From: Salticus scenicus
Lineage: Eukaryota; Arthropoda; Arachnida; Araneae; Salticidae
Assembly (NCBI GenBank): GCA_963930645.1
Contig: OZ005652.1
Coordinates: 320,912,244 to 320,976,243, forward strand
Length of the DNA stretch: 64,000 nt
Direction: 5' to 3'
The position numbers and the translations under genes were made by a program. How positions within the stretch are numbered: position 1 is the first letter of the stretch; every line of letters begins with the position of its first letter. Shown here in pieces: positions 11,455-22,792 of the stretch. The notes under the pieces are model-generated. The model did not search any database. It had not been told where the DNA came from and was given only the letters and a program-made list of their open reading frames with translations.

Positions 11455-12320
11455 TGCAGTTTCGGAAGCGTTAAGCGTACCGTCATCATAAAAAATAACA
11501 AGACCGATTATTGATCTTATATGTAAACTTTGGAGTAGATTCTTGAGCTAGATCAACAGTTTATAGACTTAAGTGATTGTGGAGGCATTAGTTAACAGAA
11601 AAACTGAGATATGCTGAGTTAGGAAAATGGTAAGTACAACGTAGTACACTGTATATTCCGATTTAATATTGACGAGTACCTCCATAATCACCCAATTCTA
11701 TTGACTTTTAACCCAGATCTGAAATACGTTTCTCTGTTAACCCGTTAGCGTCCATTGTCCTCATTTGAGGACAGCTAATAAAATGGCAGGTATATTTTTT
11801 GTGGTTTCGTGGAAGGATTTCTGCTTTTTAGTGACAGTTTATTGCGTCACTCTAAATGATCCCTGAAAGTTTTATGTGCCTACTATTAATTATTATTCCA
11901 TAGTTTGAATAGTCATTTTATGAGTTTTCGTTCGTCTTACATATATTTGCATTTTGCGCAGGTATACTAACTTAAATCATGTTGAATAATAATATATATT
12001 ATAGTACTTTACTTTTGAGATCATTGTCAACATATAATAGGAAATTAAACTGTTTTCTCAAAGTTTTTCTAGCTTGGAGTTTTCTCGTTAGAACACTAAA
12101 CATCAATAAATGAGGACAGGATTTAAATTTAAAACTATCAGAAGAATTGTTTAAGTTAATATATTTTACTGTCAGTTGTCTATATTAATTTAGAAGTGAA
12201 ATAATCATCTAATAATATTTTGCAAAACTCATTTGGGCGTCAACGGGTTAACACTAAGTGTTGTTATTTAGCAAAGATGACGGTACACTTAACGCTTCCA
12301 AAATGTTGAAGTAAAATGAA
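11455..12320. repeat. Diverged inverted repeat spanning A' and the extra 4.1 kb
   Basis: The left arm near 11462-11600 (GGAAGCGTTAAGCGTACCGT ... GTGATTGTGGAGGCA) matches, in reverse complement, sequence at about 11665-11736 and 12252-12310 (GATGACGGTACACTTAACGC ... TACCTCCATAATCACCC). The right arm is interrupted exactly by the TTAA-flanked element at 11741-12247. Because one arm lies in A' and the other in the extra sequence, the extra sequence looks ancestral rather than inserted. Confidence 0.5.
11741..12247. mobile_element. piggyBac-type MITE with TTAA target sites
   Basis: The element starts CCCGTTAGCGTCC and ends GGGCGTCAACGGG (reverse complement CCCGTTGACGCCC). It is flanked on both sides by TTAA (11737-11740 and 12248-12251). 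CCC/GGG tips and TTAA duplications are the piggyBac signature. It is 507 bp with no ORF of note, so non-autonomous. It interrupts the older inverted repeat at 11455-12320. Confidence 0.85.
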
Positions 12321-12560
12321 TATGAATGAATGAGAATATGAGCTTAGAAACACAAATATGGGATATTAAGTAATTTTATCTATAAATTCGTTTACACTTT
12401 CAAATATTATGTTTTTCACGAATTTTTGTTGACAGCTGATGCGAGAAAGTTTTAATTATTATTAATATTTCAATATATTAAATAAAACTCAAAATAATCG
12501 ATATCCCATATTTGTGTTACTGAGCTTACACTTGTGCTTTGCTCCAACATTTTAAAATAG
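12300..12560. repeat. Short inverted repeat around CACAAATATGGGATAT
   Basis: ACACAAATATGGGATAT near 12340 recurs in reverse complement near 12505. Flanking AAAATGTTGAAG (near 12300) and its counterpart near 12548 also match. The pair could form a hairpin with a 130 bp loop. Probably a decayed MITE; ends not defined. Confidence 0.45.
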
Positions 12561-15500
12561 CGGCTTTTTTTTTTACTAAAGTTGTCTTAATTAAAAAAAA
12601 AAAAAAAACTTTTAATTTACCACTGTTATAATCCATGATTATAAAATAAACGTACTATTTATAAATAGAAATATCATTCCAGTGTGAAAGATAACGTGGC
12701 TACACACACAGGACTTACAACAATAAAGATTTATATGTTTGGTATCTGGTTTCTGGAATCCTTTAATATGGAAATTTCGTACGCACCAAAGTATATCAAG
12801 AATTTTTTATAATTTTTTAAGGTTTCATGAGAAAATTTATAGGAGTTTTGACTACATAGGACAAACCTAGATTATTAAAATGGGTCATAGATGGGAAGTG
12901 TAAAGGAGAATTTTATTTTTAATAAATTACTGTTTTGAGAAAGATTGGACATTAATTTATGTTTAGAAATTCAGAAAATTTACGTGTTGTGATAATATTT
13001 TTATGGAAAGTAAACCCTTGATCAAGAATAATTCCAAAATGTTTACATTGCATAGATTGAATTAAATTTTACATTTATTCCTAATTTTATGCGTCGTGTG
13101 AAAACTTACAAGATAAAACATATTGACGTATGCTTTACTGAATTTTATAATGATTTTTGTTTTAGAGAACTACTAAAAAAATGATTTTTAATGGTGGTAT
13201 ATAGTTTCAAAGGTGGAATATAACTAAAATGTCATAAAACCTGTTGTGATTAGTATAGAATATATAGGTGTTAGCCCAGATGTGAGGTATATGCCTGCAA
13301 AAATTACTGTAAAGGTTTGAGTGAAATATGACGTATTTTTTATACAGGAGGATTCAAAAGTCTCTGACACATTTCAAATCTAAATATGAAATTATGTTAA
13401 GTGGAGTACCAGAGTTTGGTTTTCATCACTATGCTTGTAATAAAATCCATTTTTAAGTAAAATCTATCAAATGGTTAAGTGTTCAAAAAATATTTTTATA
13501 TTTATTTTATTCGAAAATATATTTTATAAATGAAATAAAATGGAGCTAATGATATGTTTAATGAAATCACATGTAACCTATATTCAATGGTTTAAAGTAA
13601 TAGTATAAGATAATTTTTACGTCTTGATTTATGAAAGGCAATACACTTTTACTTTCATAACTGTAATCACATTACTGAAGACGCAGAAACCCGTTTCTCC
13701 ATTATCAGATACAAGTAATCTGATTATGTAACACTACAGTAATGATTAGAGAGTAGACTTTACTTCTTTTATTTATGCTGTTTTTATTTGAACGAACAGC
13801 ATCCTTTCCCGCCAAACGCAAGTAATTTTAATGCGTTTAATAATTTCTTGCAAAACAAACCTTTCTGAAAATCGTTATATTAAATATAGTTTGAAATTAA
13901 TCAATGAGAGAAAGTTTCCTAATATAAGCATTCTAATATAAGCATTTATTGTACAAGCATATGGCGCTTTATTAAAAATATTTCATTTTAGCTTTAAAAA
14001 ATCTTTTTTTTTTTTATCTTGCGAGTTTTAAATATTTAAATTGCAGTCAAATAGACAATTAAGTTATACATATCTTTAGTTTTTTGATTGGTAATTGAAA
14101 AATCTTCTGTATTTTGCAAGTTGCAAATATTTATTCTTACTTTTAGTTAACGTTTAAAACGAATTTTACAATTTAGAATATTAAATTTATTTTAATGTTT
14201 TATTGAAGATAATGTCTTTGGAAATTAACATGTACAATTTTGTTTGGATGCTGTGTAAATAATGCATGGAAAAAATATATATGGCACTCTTAAATGTTAC
14301 AAATGAATGAATAAATAAATAAATAAATTAAAAAAACCACATTCTTGAAATATTAAAAAAAATCTGAATGTGAAATTTATGAAAATTTTGAAGGCATTTC
14401 TGATGATAAATATCTTTCATCAAGGATATATCGCAAAATTCCGATGAAAATGAGTATACTACCAAATCACCTGTTAAAGATGAGAAATATCAAAATAAAG
14501 TAAATATATCATGGAAGTATAAGAAGAAGGCTAATAAGAATTACTGGCATAAATGAGAATTCTGGAAATTCGTGTCACAGTTTAAAAAGTGTCCAAACAA
14601 AGTTTAAACATGAAAAAAAAAAAAAAAAAAAAAAAAAACGTGAATTGCATTATTGGGCGAAACAAATAGAAAATATACTAATCGTAGAGAAAAAAGAAAA
14701 GAAATGAGAAGCTTTTTTCTAGCGGGAGAGGGAGGGTGGGAAGAGAGAGAATTACATCTTTTAATGAAGCATCTTTGACTATCAAAGCGTGTGCTCATAC
14801 AAATAAATTTGTTTTTGTGTCTTTTATCTAATCCAATGACCTGTTTTACTCTCTCTCCTAATCTATGGATATTATTTAAACTCATTAAAAGCTTAAAACT
14901 TTATATGTATATATATATAATTTTCCCTTAAAATTTTGTTTAAAATTTGAATAAATAAAAGATGTACTGTTCAAAAATTTCAGTTTTACATATGTATTTT
15001 TTCTTTTATTTATTTTTTTTAAGTTAAGCTTATTTAAATTAATTTGGTACATAGAGCTAAAAATGTTATTTTGTAAATTTTATCTAACCAGTGCAATAAA
15101 AATAAATTATGATAAAAAAAGGTGTAAATTTTTAATATTAATGAGTAATTGATACTGAAATTTGAGAATTAAATTTACGTTTGAAATAATTTTTATCAAT
15201 TTAAATTTTTATCTAAATTACTGGTTGTCAAATTGGTATTCTACGAAAACACAAAATAACGCGCTGATAAGTGATTGCCGTCTACCATTATTTCATTTCC
15301 AAACTGTTACGCACATTGTTTTTAATTTATCCTGCAATATAAATAAATGTTGCGTACTGCTTTACTAGAAGCCATAATATTTAATGTTCAAGTAATACTT
15401 AAGCTTAGTTTAAGTATTTCACGTTAAACTGAAGGTTGTATAATTTGATCGTTAATTTTACTTATAAATATATTTCATAAAATTGTAGATATAAAAGTAT

Positions 15501-15680
15501 ATTTATTTAAAGTAATTTTTTTAAATTCTGTAATGAGTATTTATCAAAAACCGTTTTGTATTAGTTTTCATTGTGCAACCAACCAGCGATAAATAGCCAA
15601 GATTCGGTCATTTTCAATATGTTTTATGGACGATAGTGATTCCGCTAGATTTTTTTTTCCCTATGCATAAACTCATGAAG
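12561..15680. other. No gene seen
   Basis: AT-rich sequence with poly(A) at 14611-14638, an AATA microsatellite near 14305-14330 and no ORF resembling a known protein. It belongs to the 4.1 kb (11580-15680) missing from the first copy of the tandem duplication. Confidence 0.6.
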
Positions 15681-16140
15681 ACAGTATTCTGCAATTTTTT
15701 CAAAATTTTTTGCTTATGTGTATATGGAGACCTTCCTTGTCAGAACTGTAACAGATGGGGCACTGGCCACCCTAATGTTTTGATTAAATAATCTCTCAAT
15801 TTCGATTACAGTGCAGTCCGATAACCTAAAACTAGTTGTGAGGACGCGTCCAAAATGTTGGAGGGATGTCAGCTTGAAATTTGGAAAACATCAAGCAATT
15901 CCGTGTTCCGTTATTGCTCATTTTCTCCGAGTCAGTTGACTGTCACCCCTATTTCAGCATTGGACTCGTTGAGTTAGCGCTTGCGCAGATGCTTCCAAGG
16001 TTTCATCAAATGTGGTCGAAGAATACTTCATTATATGATGTGTTTTCACAGCTGATTTCTTTCTTTCTTTGAAAGCATTCCTCAATTCCCAAAAAAAGTT
16101 TCATCACAGGCTCCCTTTACTTCGAATTTTTACGTTCTTA
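15681..16140. repeat. Part B of the second tandem copy
   Basis: Starts ACAGTATTCTGCAATTTTTT and ends TTTTTACGTTCTTA, matching 10651-11110 at about 99%. After 16140 the sequence continues as TACAAAGTATAAGGAAGTAT, while the first copy jumps back to part A'. 16140 is therefore the right breakpoint of the duplicated unit. Confidence 0.85.
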
Positions 16141-17108
16141 TACAAAGTATAAGGAAGTATAGTAATCCCGATTTTCAAATGAATTTTGCATTTCACATTA
16201 CTCGAAAACAAATGATCGCTGAATGTTGCCAATTTATACGTGTGACAACTTTACATGATTTTTCGTGTTGTCTGTATGTGTGTGAGTGTGTATCTCGCAT
16301 GACTCAAAAACGGTTGGACGTAGAACGTTGTGAAATAGTATAAAGGTTTGTTATAACATCTAGTTGTGCACCTCCCTTTTTAGTCTTTCTGTGACTATCC
16401 GTTTTGGAGCTATTTACGAAAATTATATTCATAATGGCAAATATACAAAAAAAAAAAACTGCCATTATATGTGACCTACTATCATAGAGATTTCAAAATA
16501 AGCTAATGGTAGAGCCCGTAATGATATTATTATGAAAATTGCCAATATTTTTGCGCGTAGAAAATAATTGCTAAAGACATAAATAGGTTCTAGTCGACGA
16601 ATGCACTTTATTGTGTTTTAGTCTTGATTGTTATTTAAAGAATTTTTGAAGAATTTAGTTCAGCGCTATAAACCAATAAAACTTTCCGAAAAATTCCAGT
16701 ATTCTGTTCTTAATGAAGTTAGAGCTTCCAAACTTTGGCAACCCTAGACTACAAATTTTTGCCAAATTCGGTTCTGAAGTCGCCAAATTCGACACAGAAT
16801 CGCCAAAATCGATGCCAAGACAAAAATTAGCGTTGGTTACAAACTTGGCGACTTGGCGAAATTAGTGATCAAATTTGACGGCAAATATTGTTTCAGGGTA
16901 GCCAGAATTAGTAAATACTTTCTCAATTTTAACTGAAGTAATCGTTTCATTAAAATGTATAATTTTTCACCTCTAATTTTCGGCAAAGAGAACAAAAGTA
17001 GGTCATCTATACTCGAAGGATTTTCATTAAACAAAGCTATATATTTGCCAATGAGAGATTCTGTATTAAGCTATTCCTGAGATAACTAGTATATCTGTTT
17101 GGCCGTAT
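16141..17108. other. No gene; degenerate repeat sequence with a gypsy LTR fragment
   Basis: 16141-16450 has the look of an interspersed repeat (a TGTGTGTGAG-type microsatellite after a GAAGTATAGTAATC-like head) but no partner was found here. About 16700-16880 carries SUCH repeated GTCGCCAAATTCG and CTTGGCGACTTGGCG motifs, related to the U3 region of the gypsy LTR family at 9971 and 29678, in minus orientation. No coding potential. Confidence 0.45.
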
Positions 17109-17619
17109 ATATGTTACCGCTAAAGTGCAGAAATCAGTTAATCTGCAGATTAGCTAGGTAATCTGCACATTAACTAGGGCAATCCGTTAAAGTGAGGAAA
17201 TTTTTTTCATTTCTCAAATTACCTAGGTAATCTGCGAATTACCTAGATAATCTGCAAATTACCTACTAGGCACTCGTTAAAGTGAAAATGAGATCTCTGG
17301 TGTTGTAATTTTACAGCACGCTGTGTTGTATTTGTTTTTTTCATTCGGGGAAAAAATAGTTTTCTTTCCTTTTCTTTCTTTCTTTCCTTATTTTAATCTG
17401 TATGTGTTTTAATTTTTATGTCTTTTAAAGTTATATTTGTTTTAATTTTTTTACTTATTTCATCTTTTTTATTCTGCCAATATAAGTTTGAAGATGTTAT
17501 GCATTTTTAATATGAAATATAATAACTTTAATAGCTTTCAATAAATTCTATTTTATAAATGAATGTTAGAATTATAATATAGTAATGATTTCTTTTCAAA
17601 ATAAAAATATTTAACCATT

Positions 17620-17650
<31 letters not shown>

Positions 17651-18822
17651 GTTATTAACAACTTACATTGCTTACTATTTTTTTTTTTTTTTTTTTTTTA
17701 AATGTTATGCACCAATTTTTAATTCGATAAAGAAATATTAAATTAGACAATTCAGAAGCATTATTTAAGAAGTACTTCAAATAATTAAAACTGCTTTAAT
17801 AATTTTTAGACCGCAGGAAAATTAAAATGACTGTTTTCCAATGCTTTATTAAACAATATTTTGCAGCATACATATTACAGCAACAAGTACAAGTTTAGCA
17901 ATTATATTAATTTTACAATTAAATTAAAAAAAAAAAAAAAAAACTTTATTAACACATTTTATGTGATAAACTACAACGAAATTATATGAAAAAGCGAACA
18001 AAATAAAAATAAAAATGCAATCATGATATATAAAATATATAAAGAAAACTTGAAATTGAAAGAAACAACAACAAAATGTAATGAAATGCTAAAAAATGCA
18101 CAAAAATTTCATATTAAGTATTTATTAAAGAAAGTCATAATATTGAATGCCATATTTTTCAGAGTTAAAAATTAAAACTTTTTTTTTTTCAGTAAGTAAT
18201 AGTAATTTAAATCAAGTTTTAAATAAATTAGTTTTTAAAAAGTTGTGTTTTAATAGTTTTATTTCGGGAGGAAATAATTACTGTGCTGTGAATTTTAATA
18301 TTAATAATTCAAAATGAAGTTTCAGGAGATAGAGCGTTTAGGTTAAGATTAGATTTCAATAATAAAATGCAGTGCAGACCCTTATCAAACTTATATTGAC
18401 AGAATTAAAAAAGAGAAGAAATAAAATCAAAATTAAAACAATTATAACTTACTTGTTACTTTAAGTTCTGTGTTGGTCATGATAAGAAACCTATAATAAC
18501 CATGTCTTCGATGCTCCACGTTTTGCGTTTACTAATTATCATAGGCGGAAGCGGAGCGGAAAGGATGAAAGTTTTGGTTTGTGTTTGAAGGTCATTCGCG
18601 TATATGCATCACATGACTGTTTGACGTCATAGTGAATGTAAAAAAACTAAGGCTCGAAACAAACATTTGAACTTTAACGACACAGAAGCCGCTAATCTGC
18701 AGATTACCTAGTTAAAACGCGGAAAACTCTTGATTCCACACTTTAACGGGTCATTTTAGTTAATCTGCAGATTAGCTAGGTAATCTGCACATTAACGCAT
18801 TCCGCGCTTTAACGGTAACATA
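17109..18822. mobile_element. 1.7 kb TIR element with palindromic subterminal motifs
   Basis: The left end ATATGTTACCGCTAAAGTGC and the reverse complement of the right end ATATGTTACCGTTAAAGCGC form the TIR. Inside both ends lie copies of TAATCTGCAGATTA (near 17139 and 18690, 18757), looser TAATCTGCxxATTA copies (17165, 17230, 17250, 18780) and repeated CGTTAAAGTG. No ORF, so non-autonomous. Target duplication unclear because the flanks are TA-rich. Superfamily not assigned. Confidence 0.68.
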
Positions 18823-19630
18823 TGTAATCCTATTATCATGACTTTTGTGGTTAGAGTAGCATTTTTTTAGCTTTTTTTCAGTTACCTCACACAAAAATGT
18901 CAACGTTTTCATAAAAATATGTATATTCCAATGGGTGTATAAGGAAGCCATGTGGTGTCCACATCAGATTTTTTAAACAGAAAATAATTCATGCTTTACA
19001 AGTACAAGTGTTCAGAGAAAAGTGACTTCGTGAAAAACAGTGCGCTCACCTCACATTTACCAAACAGTGGAACGTGTCCCCTTTGGAAGAGATCTCCTAT
19101 ATGATAGGAGTTCTAGATCGGGTGCTTTCAAGTTGTTTTACAACTACATCGATTAATCGTTTCCCTCTGACTTTTTCCTAAAAGACTATGTTTCTTCAAG
19201 TATATCTGAATTGAAAGCAAACATAGCAAGTCTACTATTGCAGTAATTGTTCAAAAATTTCTGCAGACAATGCTGAACAATCTAAAATATGCTTTAAATA
19301 TGCAATTAATGAAAGTGGAATGCACACTGATTAAATGCTGGGATTAAATATAATTTGTTTTTTCAAATTGTCTTTCATGCGCTCCCTTTGCACCTGATGG
19401 TTGAAACCTAGATTTTTTTATTGCAATTTTCCTTGTCTCGCGGTTCACTTATTGCAGCATACATAAAATTTCTATGAGATGCGTTTAATAGTATGGACTC
19501 TGTTTAACACTAAATGTGATACAATTTTATCCCCCTGTACAACAACCGTAATTTGTATTGAATATTTCTATTTTATAAAATAATGCTGCAGGGATTAGAA
19601 TTCTCCATATAGTTATTAATATTATTTTTA
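18823..19630. other. No gene seen
   Basis: AT-rich spacer between two TIR elements. No ORF, tandem repeat or RNA gene recognised. Confidence 0.5.
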
Positions 19631-20633
19631 CTTTCCGAACACTATAGTGAGGAAAGTATTGTAATCATGTCAAAAATCCGAATTTGAGATTTCGATGTTT
19701 CTGTACATTTCGAGGTCCCCTGAGTCCGTTTTACCTATTTTTATGATGATGTATGTATGTGTGTATGTATGTGTGTATGTATGTGAGTGTGTATGTCTGT
19801 GAGTGAACACGCTAACGTCCAAACGCTTTGTTCAAATAAGCTGAAAGTTGGTACATATATTGTAAGTCACAATAGTATGAAACCTATTGATTTTGGTGAA
19901 TGTAGCACTTACAGTTTTTTTTACAGAGACACCAGGAAAAATTCTTTATCATTATGGCCTATGGGGCCAAATTTTTAAAAGTGCGATAGCGTCTAAACGC
20001 TTTATTAATCTGAGCAAAAAATTTGTACACATGTTATAGGTCACAGCTGAACGAACTGTACAGACTTTGGTGAATTTAGCACTCACAGTTTTTTTACAAG
20101 GGCACAAAGAAAAATTCTTTATCATTATGGCCTATGGGGTCAAATTTTTAAAAGTGTGATAGTGTCTAAACGCCTTATTAATCTGAGCAAAAAATTTGTA
20201 CACATGTTGGTCACATTTGCACCAACTGTATAGATTTTGGTGAATTTAGCACTTACAGTTTTTTTACAGGGACACAAAAAAAAATTCTTTATCATTATGG
20301 CCTATGGGACCACATTTTTAAAAGCACGATAGCATCTAAACACCTTATTCAATTGAGCTGAAAATTTATATGAATATTATAAATCACTGTTGCACCAACT
20401 ATAAGCATTTTGGTGAATCTAGCATTTATAGGTTTTTACAGGAACACAACGAAAAATTCTTTATCATTATGACCTATGGGCTCAAATTTCTGTAGCGTTA
20501 AATAAAACATCTTGTAATATATGGAAAAAAAATACTCAAACATTCTATTTTGGTTTTCTCTCTTTTGTTTGTTTAACAACTCCTCTTTCTTTTCTTTATC
20601 TACGAAACTGTTAATTACTCAATGTTCGGAAAG
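19631..20633. mobile_element. 1 kb repeat element with ACTTTCCGAACA ends and an internal array
   Basis: The left end reads ACTTTCCGAACACTATAGTG and the right end TGTTCGGAAAGT, a 12 bp inverted repeat. A TATGTATGTGTG microsatellite lies near 19745-19800. Four imperfect tandem units of about 185 bp follow to about 20500, each with TTCTTTATCATTATGGCCTA and a GTCTAAACGC-like segment. The 63-codon ORF at 19787 is produced by the first unit. Family unknown to me. Confidence 0.55.
19785..20500. repeat. Four tandem units of about 185 bp
   Basis: TTCTTTATCATTATGGCCTA recurs near 19942, 20117, 20287 and (as ATGACCTA) 20458. The intervening ATTTTGGTGAATTTAGCAC and AAACGCxTTATTxAATxxGC segments repeat in the same order. 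Divergence between units is roughly 10-20%. Confidence 0.75.
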
Positions 20634-20639
20634 TCGCGA

Positions 20640-21450
20640 GTGGAGTCACTCCAGATTTTTTATATTAGCGATTTAAAGGATTTTATAGAAAAAAGTTTTC
20701 AACACAAAAAATTAAATTATTACTAATATGTACTCACAAGCTTTCCTATGTAGTAAAGATTGTAAGTGAGATTTTATTTTTTAAACTGGTATACGATTAA
20801 CGGACTGTATATTTATTCATTTGGGAGCAACATCACTCGTAAATGTTTGTTTATTAAGTGCAGTGTCAGGCAGAAGATGATGTAAAAAATGAAATCATTA
20901 ATGAAACATACAAAGCTGTGCTGTGGAATGTATAGTAACATGCATGAATTACCTTAATTACCATGTTTTTATTAACTTCGATTCTTGTGTGTTTGTCAGG
21001 GACAAATCTTGCAATCGATTTTTAACTAACTTCCCGACTAGCTAGACATTTGAAACTTTCACAGTAGCTCAGAACCTGGTGACAACACAATACTTCGAAG
21101 TCCGATTTTCGAATTTTCGAATAGTTTTCTTTTAATTAATTAAAATGTGAAAATGATAAGCTCCTAATAGCAATAAAAATAGCCATTAAAATATTAACTA
21201 TAATTTAGTTGTTGCCAAAAAAAATTTACGAGTTCATTTTCTTTCGAACTAAAAATAAATACATTTAATTAAACGTGAGCGTTAAAAAATTGTTAAAAGT
21301 TAAATTATGCATTTGGCAAAAATTGACGTCGTTATCATTTTAAAGATTTTCTACACAATGATAAAGTGCTAATGTAGTTCATGATGCAAATATATGTTGT
21401 TCGGAAAGGATTAATATTTTATTTTTAAAACCAACTTTTTTTTTTTAATT
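20640..21450. other. No gene; holds an empty site for a TIR family
   Basis: 21208-21410 is homologous to 26846-27019. The copy here runs uninterrupted (TGCTAATGTAGTTCATGATG) where the other copy carries a TIR element at 27020. No coding capacity. Confidence 0.55.
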
Positions 21451-21640
21451 CAAATTTCCGGTAACTCTTTAACCAATCACATTAGAACGTCCATCTTTGG
21501 AATATCGATAATAAGAATTTTCTCGCCAAAAGTCGCCAAAAAAGTCGCCAAGGGCAAAAAGTTGTCAAATTTGGCGCCAAATCCATTACCTGCCTATTGG
21601 AGCTTTTTAATGCGTTTTAAAGAGAAGTTTAAGCTATTTA
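21450..21640 (-). mobile_element. Gypsy LTR fragment (GGCGAC-rich U3)
   Basis: Contains ATATCGATAATAAGAATTTT, CTCGCCAAAAGTCGCC and GGCGCCAAATCCATTACCTG in the same order as the minus-strand LTRs at 10270-10400 and 11190-11320. Both LTR ends are missing. Confidence 0.6.
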
Positions 21641-22051
21641 AAAACATGGTATATAAATTTTTTTTAATCTTATAATTATTATTATTAGAAGTGGATATTT
21701 TACGCCATTTTGAAACTTGTTTTATATCCTAAAAATAAAAATAATAATAATAATAAAAAAATCAAGACATTTGAAATATTTCTTTATGCACCCATGACAT
21801 TGATAACATTGCAATTATCTGCAGAAAAAATTTTTGATTTTAAATCCAGAAGGGATTCGAATGTAACTATCTGAATAATTATACTGCCTTTCACGTACAT
21901 AAACGTTCACAGAGCTGTTGCGTGTTCCGCAGTAAACTTTTAATTCAAAATTATACAATCATTTAATTCAAAATCATATAATCTTCGCTATTTATTTCGA
22001 TTTGGAAGTACGTAAGACATACATACTATTCATAATATAGAATTTATCTTC

Positions 22052-22088
22052 AGGCGCATGTTTTTTTTTTTTTTTTTTTTTTTTTTTT
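22052..22088. repeat. Poly(T) tract of about 27 bp
   Basis: Uninterrupted T run near 22061-22088. Comparable A or T tracts occur throughout the window. Confidence 0.8.
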
Positions 22089-22261
22089 AGTGCTAGAGGC
22101 CTATTTCAGTCGGTACAGCGTTGTCGAATTTTTATACGTCACTCTTAATAGTGCTAAGGGCCTATTTCAGTCGGTTTATTGAATGTGGATTTATTGAATG
22201 AAGATTTTGTAGATAATTTGATTACTCATAACGAAGGTTACAAGTTTTTAAAAAATATAAA

Positions 22262-22586
22262 AAATTCTCCCAAGGTACAACTTTGACATGAGTCCCCCCA
22301 AGGCACAACTTTGACATGAGTCCCCCCCAAGGCACAACTTTGACATGAGTCCCCCCCAAGGCACAACTTTGACATGAGTCCCCCCCAGGCACAACTTTGA
22401 CATGAGTCCCCCCCCCAAGGTACAACTTTGACATGAGTCCCCCCAAGGCACAACTTTGACATGAGTCCCCCCCCAGGCCCAACTTTGACATGAGTCCCCC
22501 CAAGGCCCAACTTTGACATGAGTCCCCCCCAAGGTACAACTTTGACATGAGTCCCCCCCCAAGGCACACCTTTGACATGAGTCCCC
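22262..22586. repeat. C-rich minisatellite, about 11 units of 28-31 bp
   Basis: Eleven copies of AAGGCACAACTTTGACATGA followed by GTC and a run of 5-9 C residues. Units differ mainly in C-run length and at a few positions (GGTACAA, GGCCCAA). Because the unit has no stop codon on the minus strand, three overlapping minus-strand ORFs of 104-118 codons result (repeats of LGGTHVKVVPWG and frame variants). These are best explained as artefacts of the array. It ends directly at a Helitron Rep fragment. Confidence 0.9.
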
Positions 22587-22589
22587 CTC

Positions 22590-22792
22590 ATTGGGAAAAA
22601 GAGAAAAAACTTTGTTTTTCGGCTATAAGACAGTTTGGACTTCCAACGTTATTTGTTACAGTATCTGCAGCTGAAACACATTGGTTTGATTTAATGAAAA
22701 CTTTATCATGGAATTTAGATCGTGACGAATTGACTAAAGAAGAATTTGTCAATATTAACAAGTTTAGCAGTAGGCCTCTGGCACTAAATTAA
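22590..22792 (+). pseudogene. Helitron Rep/helicase-like domain fragment
   Basis: The frame reads HWEKEKKLCFSAIRQFGLPT, then LFVTVSAAETHWFDLMKTL, then DELTKEEF, and stops at 22790-22792. This matches the Helitron-like N-terminal domain region (consensus xxRQLGxPTxFxTxSxAExxWxDLL). About 65 residues survive of a protein normally over 1300 long. The minisatellite replaces what should lie upstream. It could come from the same kind of Helitron as 24509-28680, but no sequence link was seen. Confidence 0.75.

Noticed and set aside
14604..14885. 93-codon minus ORF ending in a run of Phe
   Set aside because: Driven by a poly(A) tract; no domain.
22262..22586. Regularly spaced repeats resembling a CRISPR array
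   Set aside because: Units are contiguous with no unique spacers, and the DNA is clearly eukaryotic.
22222..22591. Three overlapping minus-strand ORFs of 104-118 codons with THVKVVPWG repeats
   Set aside because: All come from the stop-free unit of the minisatellite; open in every minus frame, with no conserved start or domain.
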